Shown: piece by piece, positions 25,791-35,202 of the stretch
How positions within the stretch are numbered: the first letter of the stretch is position 1
How the letters are laid out: each line of letters opens with the position of its first letter
Source of the DNA: Streptomyces sp. WMMC500
Lineage (GTDB): Bacteria > Actinomycetota > Actinomycetes > Streptomycetales > Streptomycetaceae
Length of the DNA: 64,000 nucleotides
Direction: 5' to 3'
NCBI RefSeq assembly: GCF_027497195.1
Contig: NZ_CP114905.1
Location: forward strand, 4,165,001 to 4,229,000
Made by a program: the position numbers and the translations under genes
The notes under the pieces: model-generated
The model's input: the letters and a program-made list of their open reading frames with translations, nothing else
Told to the model about the DNA's origin: nothing
The model's database searches: none

Positions 25791-26708
25791 TCAGGAGTCC
25801 CAGCGCTCCCCCGTCAGCCGCTCGTACGCCTCCACGTACTTCTCGCGCGTACGCTCCACCACCTCCGCCGGCAGCTCCGGCGGCGGCTCCTCGCCGTGCC
25901 GGTCCCAGCCGGACTCGGCGGAGGTCAGCCAGTCGCGGACGTACTGCTTGTCGAAGGACGGCTGCGGCCGGCCCGGACGCCAGTCGTCGATGCCCCAGTA
26001 ACGCGAGGAGTCGGGAGTGAGCACCTCGTCGCCGAGGACCAGCTCGCCCTCGCCGACCGCGTCGCCGGTGTAGCCGAACTCGAACTTCGTGTCCGCCAGG
26101 ATCAGCCCCCGCTCGCGCGCGAGGTCCCGCCCGCGCCCGTACAACTCCAGCGTCACCCGCCGCAGCTCCGCCGCGACGAGCGGACCGACGCGGCGGACCA
26201 CGTCCTCGTACGTGACGTTCTCGTCGTGCTCCCCCACCTCCGCCTTCGTCGCCGGCGTGAAGACCGGCGCGGGCAGCGCGGAGGCGTCGGTCAGCCCCGG
26301 CGGCAGGTCGACCCCGCAGACGGCGCCGGTCTCGGCGTACTCCACGAGCCCCGAGCCCGTCAGATAGCCGCGGGCCACGCACTCCACCGGGACCATCCGC
26401 AGCGGGCGGCACACCAGGGCGCGCCCCGCCCAGTCGGCGGGGGCGCCCTCGGGCAGCTCCGTGGACAGCACGTGGTGCGGCACGATGTCGGCGATCCGCT
26501 CGAACCACCACAGCGACAGCCGGGTCAGCATCCGGCCCTTGTCGGGGATCTCGGTGGGGAGCACCCAGTCGTACGCGGAGATCCGGTCGCCGGCCACCAT
26601 CACCAGGCGGCCGTCGGCGTCCTCGTACAGGTCCCGGACCTTGCCGGTGTGCAGGTGCACGAGGCCGGGCACGTCTACGGGCTGGGGCTTCTCCACGAAA
26701 CCGGGCAC
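25791..26708 (-). CDS. purC: SAICAR synthase (phosphoribosylaminoimidazole-succinocarboxamide synthase)
   Basis: Joins CAIR and aspartate with ATP in purine synthesis. The 305 residues have the PurC start [33 protein letters not shown], the [16 protein letters not shown] signature, and [10 protein letters not shown]. The GTG at 26708 is chosen because GGAGGG stands 4 nt before it and the known homology starts there ([10 protein letters not shown]); an ATG at 26756 would add 16 residues without support. The other purine genes in the window, purD and purA, are far away. An OYE gene precedes it by 80 bp on the same strand. Confidence 0.96.
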   Translation of the reverse strand: MPGFVEKPQPVDVPGLVHLHTGKVRDLYEDADGRLVMVAGDRISAYDWVLPTEIPDKGRMLTRLSLWWFERIADIVPHHVLSTELPEGAPADWAGRALVCRPLRMVPVECVARGYLTGSGLVEYAETGAVCGVDLPPGLTDASALPAPVFTPATKAEVGEHDENVTYEDVVRRVGPLVAAELRRVTLELYGRGRDLARERGLILADTKFEFGYTGDAVGEGELVLGDEVLTPDSSRYWGIDDWRPGRPQPSFDKQYVRDWLTSAESGWDRHGEEPPPELPAEVVERTREKYVEAYERLTGERWDS

Positions 26709-26788
26709 GGATCCCTCCGGGGGCTCTGCCGATGCGACAGTCGAATTGTCTCGCATCGCCGCACCGGCACCCCGGCCAGGCGGCCCCC

Positions 26789-27904
26789 TCAGCCGGCGGC
26801 GGAGGCGGGGGCCGGGGCCAGGGGCGTGAGCGAGGGGTAGTCCGTGTACCCGCGGTGGTCGCCGCCGTAGTACGTCGCCTCGTCGGCCTCGTTGTACGGA
26901 CCGCCGGCCCGGGCCCGGTCGAGCAGGTCGGGGTTGGCCAGCCAGCGCGCCCCGAGGGCCACCAGGTCCGCGGTGCCCGCGGCGACCAGCTCCGCCGCGT
27001 CCGCGACCGGGTCGCCGCCGCCGTGGTGCGCGGAGTTCAGCATCAGCGGGCCCGCCCACCCGCGCCGTACCTGCTCGGTCACGCCGCGCAGCCCCGGGTG
27101 GGCCTCCAGGGTGTGCAGATAGGCCAGCGGGTACGGGGCCAGCGCCGCGAGCAGCGCCGCGTACAGCTCGGCCGTGTCGGTCTCGGCCACGCCGTTGGCC
27201 TCGTTGCCGGGCGAGATGCGCAGCGCGGTACGGTCCGCGCCGATGGCCTCGCTCACCGCCCGTACGGACTCGACGGCGAAGCGCACGCGGTTCTCCACCG
27301 GGCCGCCGTAGGCGTCGGTGCGGTGGTTGGAGTTGCCGGAGAGGAACTGGTGGATGAGGTAGCCGTTGGCGCCGTGCAGCTCAACGCCGTCGAAGCCCGC
27401 CTCGATCGCGTTGCGCGCGCCGGCCGCGAAGTCCCGGACGATCTCGCCGATGTCGTCGGCGGTCAGCTCGCGCGGCACGGGATGCGGCAGCATCCCCCGG
27501 TCGAGGGTGAACAGCGACTCCCCGGAGACGAGGGCCGACGGCGCCTCCGGCAGCCCGCCGTCCGGGTAGAGGTAGGGGTGGCCGACGCGGCCGGAGTGCA
27601 GGAGCTGGAGGAAGATCCGCCCGTCCGCGGCGTGCACCCGGTCGGTCACCTTCCGCCAGGCGTCGATCTGCGCGGCGGTGTGGATGCCGGGCGTCTGGAT
27701 ATAGCCCTGGGCGCGCACGCTGGGCTGGGTGCCCTCGCTGACGATCAGCGCCGCCGTGGCCCGCTGGGCGTAGTACTCGGCGGTCAGCTCGGACACCAGG
27801 CCGCCGTCCGCGGTGGCCCGGGAGCGGGTCATCGGGGCCATCGCGAGCCGGTTCGGGAGGTCGAGGCGGCCGATCCGTACGGGTGCGAAGATCTCGTTCA
27901 TCAT
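26789..27904 (-). CDS. Old Yellow Enzyme-family ene-reductase
   Basis: A 371-residue FMN-dependent alkene reductase (NemA/OYE group). Visible are the start [33 protein letters not shown], the catalytic/substrate-binding [13 protein letters not shown] segment, and the phosphate-binding [10 protein letters not shown] near the end. It reduces activated C=C bonds with NAD(P)H, often in response to electrophiles. TAGCGT (27917-27912) lies 7 nt before the ATG at 27904, suggesting a leaderless mRNA. The divergent LAL regulator is the probable controller. Confidence 0.93.
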   Translation of the reverse strand: MMNEIFAPVRIGRLDLPNRLAMAPMTRSRATADGGLVSELTAEYYAQRATAALIVSEGTQPSVRAQGYIQTPGIHTAAQIDAWRKVTDRVHAADGRIFLQLLHSGRVGHPYLYPDGGLPEAPSALVSGESLFTLDRGMLPHPVPRELTADDIGEIVRDFAAGARNAIEAGFDGVELHGANGYLIHQFLSGNSNHRTDAYGGPVENRVRFAVESVRAVSEAIGADRTALRISPGNEANGVAETDTAELYAALLAALAPYPLAYLHTLEAHPGLRGVTEQVRRGWAGPLMLNSAHHGGGDPVADAAELVAAGTADLVALGARWLANPDLLDRARAGGPYNEADEATYYGGDHRGYTDYPSLTPLAPAPASAAG

Positions 27905-28008
27905 GTCTTCGACGCTAGATACGGGGGAATGCCCGCCGGATCCGTAGCGCTTCGGTACTGGGATACGTGAACCGTGCCGCCGACCCGCCCCACGGAGAGT
28001 GTGACTGG

Positions 28009-30708
28009 ATGACTTTGTACGGGCGTCAGAAGGAGCTCGCCGCACTCGACACGCTGATCGGCGCCGCCGCGGACGGACGCGGGCAGAGCCTCGTGCTCCG
28101 CGGCGAGGCCGGCATCGGCAAGTCGTCGCTGCTCGCGTACGCCGAGGGCGAGGCCCACCGGCGCGGCTTCACCGTGCTGCGCGCGGTGGGCTGGGAGGCC
28201 GAGCGGGGGCTTGCGTTCGCGGCGCTGCACCAACTGCTGCGCCCCGTGCTCGACCGCGCCGCCGGGCTGCCGCAGCCGCAGGCCGACGCGCTGGGCGCCG
28301 CGGTCGGCACCGGCGCCGCCGACGGGCACGACCGGTTCCTCGTCGGGCTCGCGGTGCTGTCGCTGCTCGCCGAGGTCGCCGAGGACGCGCCGGTGCTGTG
28401 CCTGGTGGACGACGCCCAGTGGATCGACGAGCCGTCCGCCGACGCGCTGCTGTTCGCCGCCCGCCGGCTGGGCGTGGAGCGCGTCGCCCTGCTCTTCGCC
28501 GCCCGTGGTGCGCAGCCGGGCGAGGACGCCGGCTTCCCGGCCGCCGGGCTGCCGCAGTCGGCGCTCTCCCGCCTCGGCCGCGACGACGCGCTGGCCCTGC
28601 TCGCCGGGCTCGACGTGCCCGCGGCGGTACGGAACCGGGTGCTGGCCGAGTCCCTCGGCAACCCGCTCGCGCTGCGCGAGTTCGGCGCCTCGGGACCGGC
28701 CGCCGCCGGCCGCCCGCAGGCCGCCGGGCAGCCGTTGCCCGCCGCGGACCGGGTGCTCGCCGCGTACCGCGACCGGGTGCGGGAGCTGCCGGAGCCGACC
28801 CGGCTGATCCTGCTCATCGCCGCCGCCGACTCCCGCAGCACCCTGCGGTACGTGGTCGCCGCCGCCGAGCGCATGGGCGTCGGGCTCGCCGACCTGGCCG
28901 CGGCGGAGCAGCGGGACTTGGTGGCCGTGGTGGGTGAGTTCGTCGAGTTCCGCCACCCCCTGATCCGTACCGCCGCCTACACCGCCGCCCCGCTCGCCCG
29001 CCGACTCGCCGTGCACGAGGCGCTGGCCGCCGCCTCCGGCGACCCCGACTGCCGGGCCCGGCACATGGCGTCGGCCGCGACGGGGCCCGACGAGGAGGTC
29101 GCCGCCGAGCTGGAGGAGTGCGGGCGGCGGGCGCTGGCCCGCGGCGGCCCGGCGGCGGCGGCGGACACGTACGCGGAAGCCGCCCGCCTCACCCCGGACG
29201 CGGCGCCGCGCGTGCGGCGGCTGACGGCGGCGGCGTGGGCGGCGCAGCAGGCCGGGCACGCGGAGCAGGCGGCGGAGCTGGCGGAGGAGGCGTACAAGCA
29301 GACCCGGGACCCGGACCAGCGCGCGGAGCTGGCGTACGTGCGCTCGTTCTGGCTCTTCGAGAAGGACGCCGCGGCGGAGGCCGGCGCGCTGCTCCTCGCG
29401 CACGCGCGGGATTCGCGCACGTACGGGCGGGAGATGCTGCGTGCGGCGGCGACGTACGCGTGGTTCGGCGGGGACGTCGCGGCGCTGCACCGGGCGGCGG
29501 CCCTGCTGGAGGAGTACGGGGACGCGGCCGGCGCCGACGACCGGCGGGCGGACCGCGCGGTGCGGGGACTCGCGCACCTGGCGGCCGGCGACTTCGCGCG
29601 CGGGCTGCCGACGGTCACCGACCTGCTCGACGACGCCCCCGTGGGCACCCCGCCCCGCCTGCAGGCACTGTCGTCCGGCTCCCTGCTCCCCGACGACGTC
29701 CAACTGTCCGTGATCACCGAGGAGATCGACTTCGCCCGCGGCGACGGCCTCATCGGCCGGCTCCCCTACCTGCTGCACGTGCTGGCGCGCCAGCAGCTCT
29801 ACGCGGGCGACCACCGCGAGGCGGAGCGCACGGTGACCGAAGCCGCCGCCATCGCCCGCGACACCGGGCTCGCGGTGCGCATCGGGCGGCTGCACAACCT
29901 GCTGGCGCGCGTCCCGGCGATCGAGGGCGACGAGGAGCGCGTACGGACCCTCGTGACCCCCGGCATGAACGCGGGCGGCAACTACGGCATCACCGCCCTG
30001 GCCCTCCTCGACCTGGGCCTCGGCCGCTACGAGGCCGCGCTGACCCGGCTGGCCGAGGCCGGCGCGGGCGCGGCGCGGTACAGCGCGGCGCTGCTGTTCG
30101 CGACGGCGGACGAGGTGGAGGCGGCCGTCCGGCTCGGTGCCCCGGACCGGGCCGCGGCTCCGGCCCGCCGCTTCGACGCCTGGGCGGCGGCGAGCGGGCA
30201 GCCGTGGGCGCAGGCGGTGGCGCTGCGCAACGAGGCGCTGCTGGCCGCCGAGCCGGGCGCGGCGGAGACCGCGTACGCGGAGGCGGTACGCCTGCACGCG
30301 GAGCCGAGGGGCCGGCCCTTCGAACGGGCCCGCACGGAGCTGCTGTTCGGCGAGCACCTGCGCCGCGAACGCCGCCGCGGGGACGCCCGTACGCACCTGC
30401 GCACCGCGCTCGGGCTCTTCGACGGGCTGGCCGCCGCCCCCTGGTCGGACCGCGCACGCGCGGAGCTCCGCGCGGCGGGCGACGCCCAGGCGACGGCCCG
30501 CGCCACCGCCCCGGACCCGGCGGACCGCCTGACCCCGCAGGAACTCCAGGTCGTCCGCCTCGCGGCGGAGGGCACGAGCAGCCGCGACATCGCGGCCCGG
30601 CTCTTCCTCTCCCCGCGGACGGTGGAGTACCACCTGTACAAGGCGTATCCGAAGCTGGGCGTCACGTCCCGCCGCGAACTCCCCGCGGCCCTGGCGGCGA
30701 TGACGTAG
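28009..30708 (+). CDS. LAL-type LuxR-family regulator
   Basis: An 899-residue large ATP-binding regulator of the LuxR family. It begins with a Walker A P-loop GEAGIGKSS (32-40) and a Walker B-like LCLVDDAQW in a STAND-type ATPase, then a long TPR-like helical middle (about 380-820), and ends with a LuxR HTH (about 835-895; LTPQELQVVRLAAEGTSSRD). LALs usually activate nearby catabolic or pathway genes on binding a ligand and ATP. The ATG at 28009 has GGAGAG 8 nt before it; a GTG at 27967 has none. It is divergent from the OYE gene, its likely target, across 104 bp. Confidence 0.93.
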   Translation: MTLYGRQKELAALDTLIGAAADGRGQSLVLRGEAGIGKSSLLAYAEGEAHRRGFTVLRAVGWEAERGLAFAALHQLLRPVLDRAAGLPQPQADALGAAVGTGAADGHDRFLVGLAVLSLLAEVAEDAPVLCLVDDAQWIDEPSADALLFAARRLGVERVALLFAARGAQPGEDAGFPAAGLPQSALSRLGRDDALALLAGLDVPAAVRNRVLAESLGNPLALREFGASGPAAAGRPQAAGQPLPAADRVLAAYRDRVRELPEPTRLILLIAAADSRSTLRYVVAAAERMGVGLADLAAAEQRDLVAVVGEFVEFRHPLIRTAAYTAAPLARRLAVHEALAAASGDPDCRARHMASAATGPDEEVAAELEECGRRALARGGPAAAADTYAEAARLTPDAAPRVRRLTAAAWAAQQAGHAEQAAELAEEAYKQTRDPDQRAELAYVRSFWLFEKDAAAEAGALLLAHARDSRTYGREMLRAAATYAWFGGDVAALHRAAALLEEYGDAAGADDRRADRAVRGLAHLAAGDFARGLPTVTDLLDDAPVGTPPRLQALSSGSLLPDDVQLSVITEEIDFARGDGLIGRLPYLLHVLARQQLYAGDHREAERTVTEAAAIARDTGLAVRIGRLHNLLARVPAIEGDEERVRTLVTPGMNAGGNYGITALALLDLGLGRYEAALTRLAEAGAGAARYSAALLFATADEVEAAVRLGAPDRAAAPARRFDAWAAASGQPWAQAVALRNEALLAAEPGAAETAYAEAVRLHAEPRGRPFERARTELLFGEHLRRERRRGDARTHLRTALGLFDGLAAAPWSDRARAELRAAGDAQATARATAPDPADRLTPQELQVVRLAAEGTSSRDIAARLFLSPRTVEYHLYKAYPKLGVTSRRELPAALAAMT

Positions 30709-30756
30709 CGCCGAGAGCCGCGAACCGCGGCGGCATGACCGTCGGGCCCGGGCGCG

Positions 30757-32034
30757 CTACCGCTCGTACGCCTCGATCCGCAGCGCTTCCCCGCCGACCT
30801 CGGGCTCGGCCAGGACGTACAGCGTGCCGTCGTCGGGGCTGGTGGCCACCGCCTGGGGGGAGCCCGTGTCCTCGGGCAGCACGCCCTTCGTCGCCGGCTC
30901 GCCGCCCTTCCGCGCGTTCCACAGCGCCAGGTGCTCGGACAGGGCGTTCTCCTCCTCGATCACGCGGTCCTGGAGCCCGACCAGCTCCCCGTCCGGCCCG
31001 TTCCCGGCCGCCAGCGGGTGGGGAGGAGAGTCGAACTCCTGCTTCCACAGCTCCTTGCCCGTGGCCAGGTCGATGCCCACGTAGTCGTTGGTGGCGTCGT
31101 CGTAGGAGGTCACCAGCACCGACTCCTGGATGGTGAAGTCCCCCGGGTCGAGGTGCAGATACCCGTCGGGCCGGTCGAGCGGCAGGTCGGCCAGCGGCTT
31201 GCCGTCCTCGTCGAACGACACCAGCTTCTCCTGCGTCGCGACGGTCAGCGGCTCGTCGGCGAGGATCTCGACCCGGGCCGGCTGGTCCTCGTCGGTGAAG
31301 TCCGGCGCGTTCCACAGCTCTTCGCCGCTGCCGGAGTCGTACGCGGCTATGTAGTTCTCGGCGCCGGTCAGGTCGGGGCAGTCGACGACGGCGACCAGGT
31401 GCTCGGCGCTGTGCCGCCAGTCGACGTAGAAGTCGTCACACTCCTGTCCCACCGTCACCTCGGGGGTGGGCAGTTCCCCGCCGTCGATCGAGAAGCGGTG
31501 CAGGCCGTCCTCGAGCAACTCGACCGTGACCGACTCCTCGCCGATGCTGACGGGCATGACGTCGGCGGTGGGGTACGAGTCCTCGCCGGCGGTCAGATCC
31601 TTGCTCCACAGCAGATCGCCGCTGGCGGTGTCGACGACCCCCAGCACCGAGCAGGCGTCCCCGCCGCCCTGCGCACCGGCCGGGGCGAACAGGACGGCGC
31701 CGACGCCCTTGCCGTTGACGGTCGGCGAGGCGGCACACGGCGCGCCGGCGCCCTCCGGGGCGGGCAGTTCCCACGCGGCCTTGCCGGTGGCGGCGTCGTG
31801 GCCGGTGACCCCGCTGGTGGTGATGCTGACGACCACGTCACCGGCGACCCACATCGGCGGCAGCCACACGTCCTCCGGCCGGTGGTCCACGCTCTCGGTC
31901 CGCCACCGCTCCGCCAGCTCGGCCCCGCCGTCGGCGGCATCGCCGCCCTCGCCGCCGTCGTCGCCGCAGCCCGCGGCGGCCAACATCACGGCCGCCGTAC
32001 CCAGCAACGCCCAATTCCTTGCGCTCGCGCCCAT
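30757..32034 (-). CDS. PQQ-repeat beta-propeller lipoprotein
   Basis: A secreted protein of 425 residues. The signal peptide ends in LAAAGC, so Cys23 is the lipidated residue, followed by an acidic spacer. The body repeats ATGKAAWELPAP-like, ASGDLLWSKDLT, GSGEELWNAP and ATGKELWKQEF motifs, which are PQQ-type propeller blades (seven or eight). Such proteins act as scaffolds or ligand sensors at the cell surface; catalytic PQQ binding is unlikely. The start is ambiguous: ATG 32034 gives the better signal peptide, whereas a GTG at 32046 has a better-spaced site. Confidence 0.85.
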   Translation of the reverse strand: MGASARNWALLGTAAVMLAAAGCGDDGGEGGDAADGGAELAERWRTESVDHRPEDVWLPPMWVAGDVVVSITTSGVTGHDAATGKAAWELPAPEGAGAPCAASPTVNGKGVGAVLFAPAGAQGGGDACSVLGVVDTASGDLLWSKDLTAGEDSYPTADVMPVSIGEESVTVELLEDGLHRFSIDGGELPTPEVTVGQECDDFYVDWRHSAEHLVAVVDCPDLTGAENYIAAYDSGSGEELWNAPDFTDEDQPARVEILADEPLTVATQEKLVSFDEDGKPLADLPLDRPDGYLHLDPGDFTIQESVLVTSYDDATNDYVGIDLATGKELWKQEFDSPPHPLAAGNGPDGELVGLQDRVIEEENALSEHLALWNARKGGEPATKGVLPEDTGSPQAVATSPDDGTLYVLAEPEVGGEALRIEAYER

Positions 32035-32121
32035 ACCCTCGTCCACGTCCTTCTCGTCTGTGCAATGAACTCGGCTTCTTCGGACGCGAGTTCAGAGTGG
32101 ACGGTTCCGCCCCGGGCCGGC

Positions 32122-32709
32122 TCAGGGGGTGGCCGGCCCGCCGAACCCCCGCAGCAGGGTGTCGACGAGGCGCGTGGCGAGCGCGTCCACGGCGGCGTCG
32201 GTGGCCGGCGCCTCGGCCGCCGCCTCGTGGATGAGCGCGTAGTAGACACGTCGCGCCCAGCCCAGGTCGGTGTCCGGCCGGAGCAGGCCGGCGTCCCGGG
32301 CGCGGGCGAACAGCCGCTCGCACCCGGCAAGTACCTCGGCGTGGACGCGGGCGACCTCGGGGTCGTCGGTGGCGATGGCGCCCATGGCGAAGCCCCAGCC
32401 GATCTTCACGCGCAGCACGTTCGCGGTGACCTGGTAGAGCGCGACGGCGGGCGGGGCGGTCTCCGGCCGGGCGGCCTCCACCGCTTCCTGGAACCGCCGG
32501 GTCGCCCACGCGGCCAGCGCGGTGATCAGGGCGTCGCGCGAGGCGAACCGCCGGTGGACGGTGGTCCGCGCGACCCCGGCGGCCTCGGCGATCTGCTCCA
32601 TGGTCGCGGCCGGGTTCGCGGACAGCACCCGCTCGGCGGCTTCGAGGATCGCGCGTACGGTCCGCTCGGTGTCGGCGCGCAGCGGCTTGGCGGAGGCGGG
32701 GATCGCCAT
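32122..32709 (-). CDS. TetR-family regulator, divergent to SDR
   Basis: A 195-residue regulator with an N-terminal HTH (about 15-65): RAILEAAERVLSANPAATM, then ARTTVHRRFASRDALI, and a helical effector domain. Starts at ATG 32709; the frame continues to 32835 without homology. It shares a 143-bp AT-rich spacer with the divergent SDR gene and most likely represses it together with its own expression. Confidence 0.9.
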   Translation of the reverse strand: MAIPASAKPLRADTERTVRAILEAAERVLSANPAATMEQIAEAAGVARTTVHRRFASRDALITALAAWATRRFQEAVEAARPETAPPAVALYQVTANVLRVKIGWGFAMGAIATDDPEVARVHAEVLAGCERLFARARDAGLLRPDTDLGWARRVYYALIHEAAAEAPATDAAVDALATRLVDTLLRGFGGPATP

Positions 32710-32780
32710 GGGTCCGGGTTTCCTTCCAGCGGTGTTCGTTCCCCCTTGAGCGTACGCCCATGTGGCAGCTCCTCCATGAT

Positions 32781-32831
32781 TTGCAACATCGATGACGCAT
32801 GTTATAGCTTTGACGCATCGACACTGACGCA
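32781..32831. promoter_or_regulatory. Divergent TetR/SDR promoter with TGACGCA repeats
   Basis: Three direct copies of TGACGCA stand at 32793-32799, 32811-32817 and 32825-32831. A rightward promoter can be read as TTGCAA (32781-32786), 16 bp, TATAGC (32803-32808); a leftward -10 TATAAC (32806-32801) overlaps it. AACAT (32786-32790) faces ATGTT (32799-32803). The repeats are the probable operator. Confidence 0.5.
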
Positions 32832-32852
32832 CCAATGCAGCGGAGGATCTCC

Positions 32853-33635
32853 ATGGACCTGCACCTGAACGGCAAGACAGCCCTGGTCACGGGCGCCGGC
32901 CGGGGAATCGGACTGGCCGTCGTCCGAGCCCTGACCGCCGAGGGCGTCCGCGTCGTCGCGGCGGCCCGCACCCCCACCCCCGACCTGACGGCGACCGGAG
33001 CCGTGCCGGTCGCGGTCGACCTGTCAGACCCCGCCGGCGCCGGCCGCCTCGTCGACGAGGCCGTGGCCGAGCTGGGCGGCATCGACATCCTGGTGAACAA
33101 CGTCGGCGGCGGCGACGGCGACCTGACCGGCGGCTTCCTCGACCTGACCGACGAGCAGTGGGCGGAGGTGGCCGACCTCAACTTCTTCGCCACCGTCCGC
33201 GTCACCCGCGCCGCCCTCCCGGCTCTCCTGGCCGCGCGGGGCGCGATCGTCAACGTGTCCTCGATCGGCGCCCGCGTCCCGCACGGCGGACCCGTCCCGT
33301 ACACGACGGCCAAAGCCGCGCTCACCGCGTTCGGCAAGGCGCTCGTCCACGAATTCGGCCCGCGGGGGGTGCGGGTGAACACCGTCTCGCCCGGGCCGGT
33401 CCGTACGGCGATGTGGGAGAGCCCGACCGGCTACGGGGCGAAGCTGGCCGCGTCCATGGGGATCCCCCACGCCGACCTCGTGGCCGGGCTCCCCACCGCG
33501 ATGGGCATGCTCACCGACCGGCTCGTGGAGCCGGAGGAGGTCGCCACCCTGGTCACCTACCTCGCCTCCCCGCTGGCAGCCTCGACGACCGGCGCCGACC
33601 ACGTCATCGACGGCGGAGCGGTCAAGACCGCTTGA
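32853..33635 (+). CDS. Short-chain dehydrogenase/reductase
   Basis: A 260-residue classical SDR. It has the coenzyme motif TGAGRGIG (13-20), the NNVGGG variant of NNAG, the catalytic Ser in NVSSIG, and Y-x3-K in YTTAKAALTAFGK, followed by the PGPVRTAM region. Without an acidic residue at the end of beta 2 but with AARTP, NADP is the likely cofactor. GGAGGAT lies 5 nt before the ATG. The last 14 bases overlap the convergent nitroreductase-family gene. It is probably controlled by the divergent TetR. Confidence 0.93.
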   Translation: MDLHLNGKTALVTGAGRGIGLAVVRALTAEGVRVVAAARTPTPDLTATGAVPVAVDLSDPAGAGRLVDEAVAELGGIDILVNNVGGGDGDLTGGFLDLTDEQWAEVADLNFFATVRVTRAALPALLAARGAIVNVSSIGARVPHGGPVPYTTAKAALTAFGKALVHEFGPRGVRVNTVSPGPVRTAMWESPTGYGAKLAASMGIPHADLVAGLPTAMGMLTDRLVEPEEVATLVTYLASPLAASTTGADHVIDGGAVKTA

Positions 33636-34026
33636 CCGGAGGCTCGGGTTCGGCAGCCGTGAAGGTGGCGTAGTCGCGGACCCGGACCAGCGCCATGAGC
33701 GCACGCGCCCAGGGCGGCAGCAGCCGCCGCCCGGGGTCGCCGTGGACGCGCGCGGGCCGGGTGAGCGTGTACCGCCGGCCGCGGCGGACCAAATGGCCAC
33801 CGCCGGCCGCGAGCATGTTCTGGATCCAGTGGACGTCCGCGCCGTACGCCAGGGCGATGACCCAGCCGGTCTCCGTACGGAACGCCTGCACCGGCGTCTG
33901 GTACCGCTTCGCGCTGCGGCGCCCGACGTGTTCGACCACGGCGAGGGGCGGCATGCGGCGGGCGAGCGGGAGCACGGCGGGGTTGACAGTACGGCCGATC
34001 CGGCGGAAGGCGCGCGGCATGGTCAT
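33622..34026 (-). CDS. Deazaflavin (F420)-dependent nitroreductase-family protein
   Basis: A 134-residue member of the DDN/DUF385 family of split-barrel proteins that bind F420 or FMN. Typical features are VVEHVGRRSAKRYQTPVQAF near 32-50 and GWVIALAYGADVHWIQNMLAAGGG. Members reduce quinones, fatty acids or xenobiotics. GAGGAG lies 8 nt before the ATG. It is divergent from a TetR gene with two operator-like repeats between. Confidence 0.88.
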   Translation of the reverse strand: MTMPRAFRRIGRTVNPAVLPLARRMPPLAVVEHVGRRSAKRYQTPVQAFRTETGWVIALAYGADVHWIQNMLAAGGGHLVRRGRRYTLTRPARVHGDPGRRLLPPWARALMALVRVRDYATFTAAEPEPPVKRS

Positions 34027-34053
34027 GTCGGGATCTCCTCGTACACGTGCAAT

Positions 34054-34117
34054 AAGAAACTCGAAGTATCTTAAAGTCCGGCCACGGGCGAGCACAATAA
34101 GAAACCCGGCGAACCTT
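34054..34117. promoter_or_regulatory. Two TetR operator-like sites
   Basis: AAGAAACTCGAAGTATCTT (34054-34072) is a near-perfect 19-bp pseudo-palindrome. A related copy AAGAAACCCGGCGAACCTT lies at 34099-34117, exactly 45 bp further. Both are preceded by CAAT. They fill the 102-bp spacer between the divergent nitroreductase-family and TetR genes. Confidence 0.7.
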
Positions 34118-34128
34118 GAGGAGAGGGA

Positions 34129-34725
34129 ATGACCGAACCGCCGCCCGCGACCCGGCGTCGCGGCAAGGCGCTTGAGACGGCCCTCATGCAGGCGGTGTGG
34201 GAAGAACTCGCCGAGGTCGGCTACGCGGCCTTGACGGTGAAGGACGTGGCCGCCCGCGCCCGTACGAGCAAGGCCGTGCTCTACCGGCGCTGGCCCAGCC
34301 GCGCCGAACTCGTCTTCGCCGCGATCGTCCACGGAGTCCCGACCGCGGACGACCTGCCCGACACGGGCACCCTCCGGTCGGACACCGTCCAGTTGCTCCG
34401 GCAGATCGCCGGCAGATTCGCCGCCGTCGACACCGACGTGCTGTGGGGCCTGCTCGCCGAAAGCGCCCGCGACCCCGAACTCCTCGGCCTGATCCGCTCC
34501 GAACTCCTCAGCGACGTCCACCGCGGCCCCACGGCGACACTCGTCGCCCGCGCGGTGGCCCGCGGCGAGGTCGACCCGGCGCGGCTGACCGAACGACGGA
34601 TCGCCCTGCCGCTGGACCTCCTGCGCAACGAGATACTCGTACGGGGCTCGATCACCCCGGAGGCCATCGCCGAAATCGTCGACGAGGTCTTCCTCCCCCT
34701 GGTCCGCCCGGCCCCGGCAGACTGA
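34129..34725 (+). CDS. TetR-family regulator, divergent to the DDN-family gene
   Basis: A 198-residue regulator: HTH about 15-62 (AVWEELAEVGYAALTVKDV, then TSKAVLYRRWPSRAEL), followed by a TetR_C-type domain. GAGGAGAGGG is directly upstream of the ATG. The two AAGAAAC repeats upstream are its probable binding sites. The 3' neighbour starts 30 bp later in the same direction but looks unrelated. Confidence 0.9.
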   Translation: MTEPPPATRRRGKALETALMQAVWEELAEVGYAALTVKDVAARARTSKAVLYRRWPSRAELVFAAIVHGVPTADDLPDTGTLRSDTVQLLRQIAGRFAAVDTDVLWGLLAESARDPELLGLIRSELLSDVHRGPTATLVARAVARGEVDPARLTERRIALPLDLLRNEILVRGSITPEAIAEIVDEVFLPLVRPAPAD

Positions 34726-34754
34726 GAACCTGCCCGATCGACGGGAGGGTGGCG

Positions 34755-35180
34755 GTGGACGAGTACTACTGGGAACCGACGGGGCGGCCGGGAGACTTCG
34801 GCCCGCTCAGCCCGTGGACCCTGGAGCAGACCGAGTACCGGGCCTGCACGGATACGGCCGTTCGCTGCCTGCCGGTCGTCCTGGACGGCCGCGTGATCGG
34901 CTACGTGTGGGCCTCGGAGACCGAGGACGCCGCCGGCTACGTCGGCAGGGCCGGCACGGGAGCGGTCGGCTTCAAGGCCGGCGGACGGTGGTACCGGCGG
35001 TTGAGGGAAGCCCGGGACGCCGGGTTCACGGCCTGCGAGGCGCTGGAACTGTGGGTCGGCGAGCCGGAGGACCCGGTCGGGGGTGCGCTCCCCGCCGACG
35101 CCGAGGACCTGCACCTGCCGAACTCGGAAGCCGCCCGCGGTCTCGCCAGCCGCCCGGACGGCTACGAACGACGGGGATGA
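34755..35180 (+). CDS. Hypothetical protein
   Basis: A 141-residue soluble, acidic protein (start DEYYWEPTGRPGD) without recognised domains, signal or membrane segments. Start GTG 34755 has GGGAGGG 5 nt upstream. It stands at the edge of an accessory zone with damaged genes; it is short of homology cues, but its codon use and ribosome site suggest it is real. Confidence 0.6.
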   Translation: MDEYYWEPTGRPGDFGPLSPWTLEQTEYRACTDTAVRCLPVVLDGRVIGYVWASETEDAAGYVGRAGTGAVGFKAGGRWYRRLREARDAGFTACEALELWVGEPEDPVGGALPADAEDLHLPNSEAARGLASRPDGYERRG

Positions 35181-35202
35181 GAGGCGCTGCTGGAGGCCGG
35201 CG

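Noticed and set aside
26709..26756. Longer purC start at ATG 26756
   Set aside because: No ribosome site there, while GTG 26708 has GGAGGG at the right distance and begins the homology.
27901..30633. A 910-codon minus-strand frame opposite the LAL gene
   Set aside because: Repetitive Gly/Arg/Val composition; the plus strand has P-loop and LuxR HTH.
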